Positions 63,201-64,000 of a stretch of DNA of 64,000 bases are shown piece after piece. Origin of the DNA: Aquabacterium humicola (GTDB lineage Bacteria > Pseudomonadota > Gammaproteobacteria > Burkholderiales > Burkholderiaceae_C); contig NZ_JARGNB010000003.1 of the NCBI RefSeq assembly GCF_030167915.1, forward strand, positions 496,001 to 560,000, in the 5' to 3' direction. The first letter of the stretch is position 1. Each line of letters begins with the position of its first letter. Made by a program: the position numbers and the translations under genes. The notes under the pieces were generated by a model. The model did not search any database. It was not told the origin of the DNA and saw nothing but the letters and a program-made list of their open reading frames with translations.

Positions 63201-63902
63201 ATGACGGAGTCGCACAATCCCTGGAGTGCGGCGCTCGACGAGCGCATCGGGCGGCCGGAACAGGCGAAGTGGGCGACGTTCTACGAACGCCGCGACCGGG
63301 CCTGCCCGTTCTTCGTCGATGCGCCCGACGAGAACCTGGTGCGCTGGTTGCGGGCCGGGCGCATCGCGCCGGGCCACGCGCTGGACCTGGGTTGCGGCCA
63401 CGGGCGCAACGCACTGCACCTGGCGCGTGCCGGCTTCCGGGTGCGCGCGGTCGACTACTCGCCGTCGGCGGTGGCCTGGGCACGCGAACGCATTGCCGCC
63501 AGCGGCCTCGACGTGCGGCTGGCGCAGCAATCCGTCTTCGACCTCGACCCCGCGGTCGATGGTGACGCGGACTTCGTCTACGACTCGGGCTGCTTCCACC
63601 ACCTGCCGCCGCATCGGCGGACGTCCTACGTCGACCTGGTCGCGCGACTGCTGAAGCCGGGCGCTCACTTCGGGTTGGTGTGCTTCAGGCCCGAAGGCGG
63701 CAGTGGCTTGACCGACGACGAGGTGCTCGAACGCGGCCACGTCGGCGGCGGGCTGGGCTACACCGAACGGCAGCTGCGGGACATCTGGTCGCGGGGTTTC
63801 GACGTGCTGGACGTCACGCCGATGGAGGAGCACCCTCCGGGCTCGGACCGCTTCGGCAGAAGCTTCCTGTGGGCGGTGCTGGCGTGCAGGTTGGGTGGAT
63901 AG
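63201..63902 (+). CDS. class I SAM-dependent methyltransferase
   Basis: 233 aa. Motif I is ALDLGCGHGRNALHLA near residues 59-74, motif II acidic end VRAVDYSPSAV, motif IV VYDSGCFHHLPPHRR, and motif VI LLKPGAHFGLVCF. The arrangement is that of small-molecule methyltransferases of the thiopurine/TehB-like kind, with a long variable C-terminus. The substrate is unknown. ATG at 63201 is chosen with GAGGTG as ribosome-binding site; an in-frame GTG lies two codons upstream. Confidence 0.87.
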   Translation: MTESHNPWSAALDERIGRPEQAKWATFYERRDRACPFFVDAPDENLVRWLRAGRIAPGHALDLGCGHGRNALHLARAGFRVRAVDYSPSAVAWARERIAASGLDVRLAQQSVFDLDPAVDGDADFVYDSGCFHHLPPHRRTSYVDLVARLLKPGAHFGLVCFRPEGGSGLTDDEVLERGHVGGGLGYTERQLRDIWSRGFDVLDVTPMEEHPPGSDRFGRSFLWAVLACRLGG

Positions 63903-64000
63903 CCTTCGATAAGAGCGTCCATGCAGCGGGAGCAGCGAATGAAGCAATCGTCGGTGTTCGTCGCACGGGTGATGGTGCCGGAGTCAGAGGTCTGATCCCG
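63903..64000 (+). other. right edge, no gene assigned
   Basis: A possible very short frame starts at 63939 (MKQSSVFVARVMVPESEV) and stops at the edge. A small palindrome TCAGA-GG-TCTGA lies at 63984-63995. Neither is enough for a call. Confidence 0.3.

Noticed and set aside
63984-63995. Palindrome TCAGA-GG-TCTGA at the right edge as part of a REP or transposase-linked repeat
   Set aside because: Only one short copy is visible and the window ends there, so it cannot be told from chance.

Overview
The window is uniformly GC-rich and packed with genes on both strands. Gene content points to the Betaproteobacteria, order Burkholderiales, probably near the Leptothrix/Rubrivivax/Methylibium group. 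The clues are two orphan Bug (TctC) receptors, a TRAP-linked acyl-CoA cluster, DUF3297, many c-di-GMP and hybrid kinase genes, and an intergenic repeat (2181, 35951) of the kind scattered through these genomes. This placement is inferred from gene content and was not computed. I saw no rRNA, tRNA, CRISPR array, intact insertion sequence or prophage.

Layout. 1-7702: a carboxylic-acid catabolic locus. A minus-strand operon runs dctP, MaoC hydratase, enoyl-CoA hydratase, acyl-CoA dehydrogenase, CaiB/BaiF CoA-transferase, second MaoC, DMT permease. Divergently on the plus strand lie dctQ and dctM. The 247-bp gap between the two carries a mirrored pair of 36-bp elements, one in front of each operon. 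7714-8803: a cupin and a PsiE-like membrane protein. 8918-17186: a minus-strand signalling operon, read in the order GGDEF-EAL-REC protein, possible 46-aa peptide, chemoreceptor, HDOD protein, soluble histidine kinase, REC-HD-GYP phosphodiesterase, stand-alone REC. 17276-23466: a MocR regulator, a DksA-like protein, a zinc-ribbon protein, VOC and GNAT enzymes, and a membrane diguanylate cyclase.

23456-31947: envelope and potassium functions. A PAP2 phosphatase overlaps an EptA-like phosphoethanolamine transferase that has a PmrA-type box in front of it. Next comes a minus-strand kup gene followed by a KdpE-like/KdpD-like pair. This cassette is flanked on the plus strand by what look like the two broken ends of an ancestral kdp operon: a hydrophobic leader start at 26176 and a KdpE C-terminal tail at 30909. 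Similar direct-repeat boxes precede kup, the kdpD-like gene and the relic leader. The simplest reading is that a kdpFABCDE operon was replaced by kup under control of a Kdp-like two-component system.

32103-43562: a SnoaL-like protein, a GT4 glycosyltransferase, a REC-HK-REC hybrid kinase, a 2132-residue soluble hybrid kinase with 11 tandem 92-residue HAMP units, a small unknown protein and a single-domain response regulator. 43806-52674: a lipoprotein gene whose last ~80 codons recur as a relic on the far side of a metallophosphoesterase gene, then a P-loop kinase, an isocitrate dehydrogenase-like enzyme, a SARP-type ATPase regulator, an epimerase-like protein and an orphan Imm63 immunity protein. 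52688-63902: two Bug receptors, DUF3297, two secreted proteins, a tartrate/D-malate dehydrogenase with a divergent LysR gene, a DUF4440 lipoprotein, an S41-family protein that appears to have lost both catalytic residues, and a methyltransferase.

Many genes within operons overlap by 4 bases (ATGA, GTGA or TTGA), which implies translational coupling and fixes several non-ATG starts.
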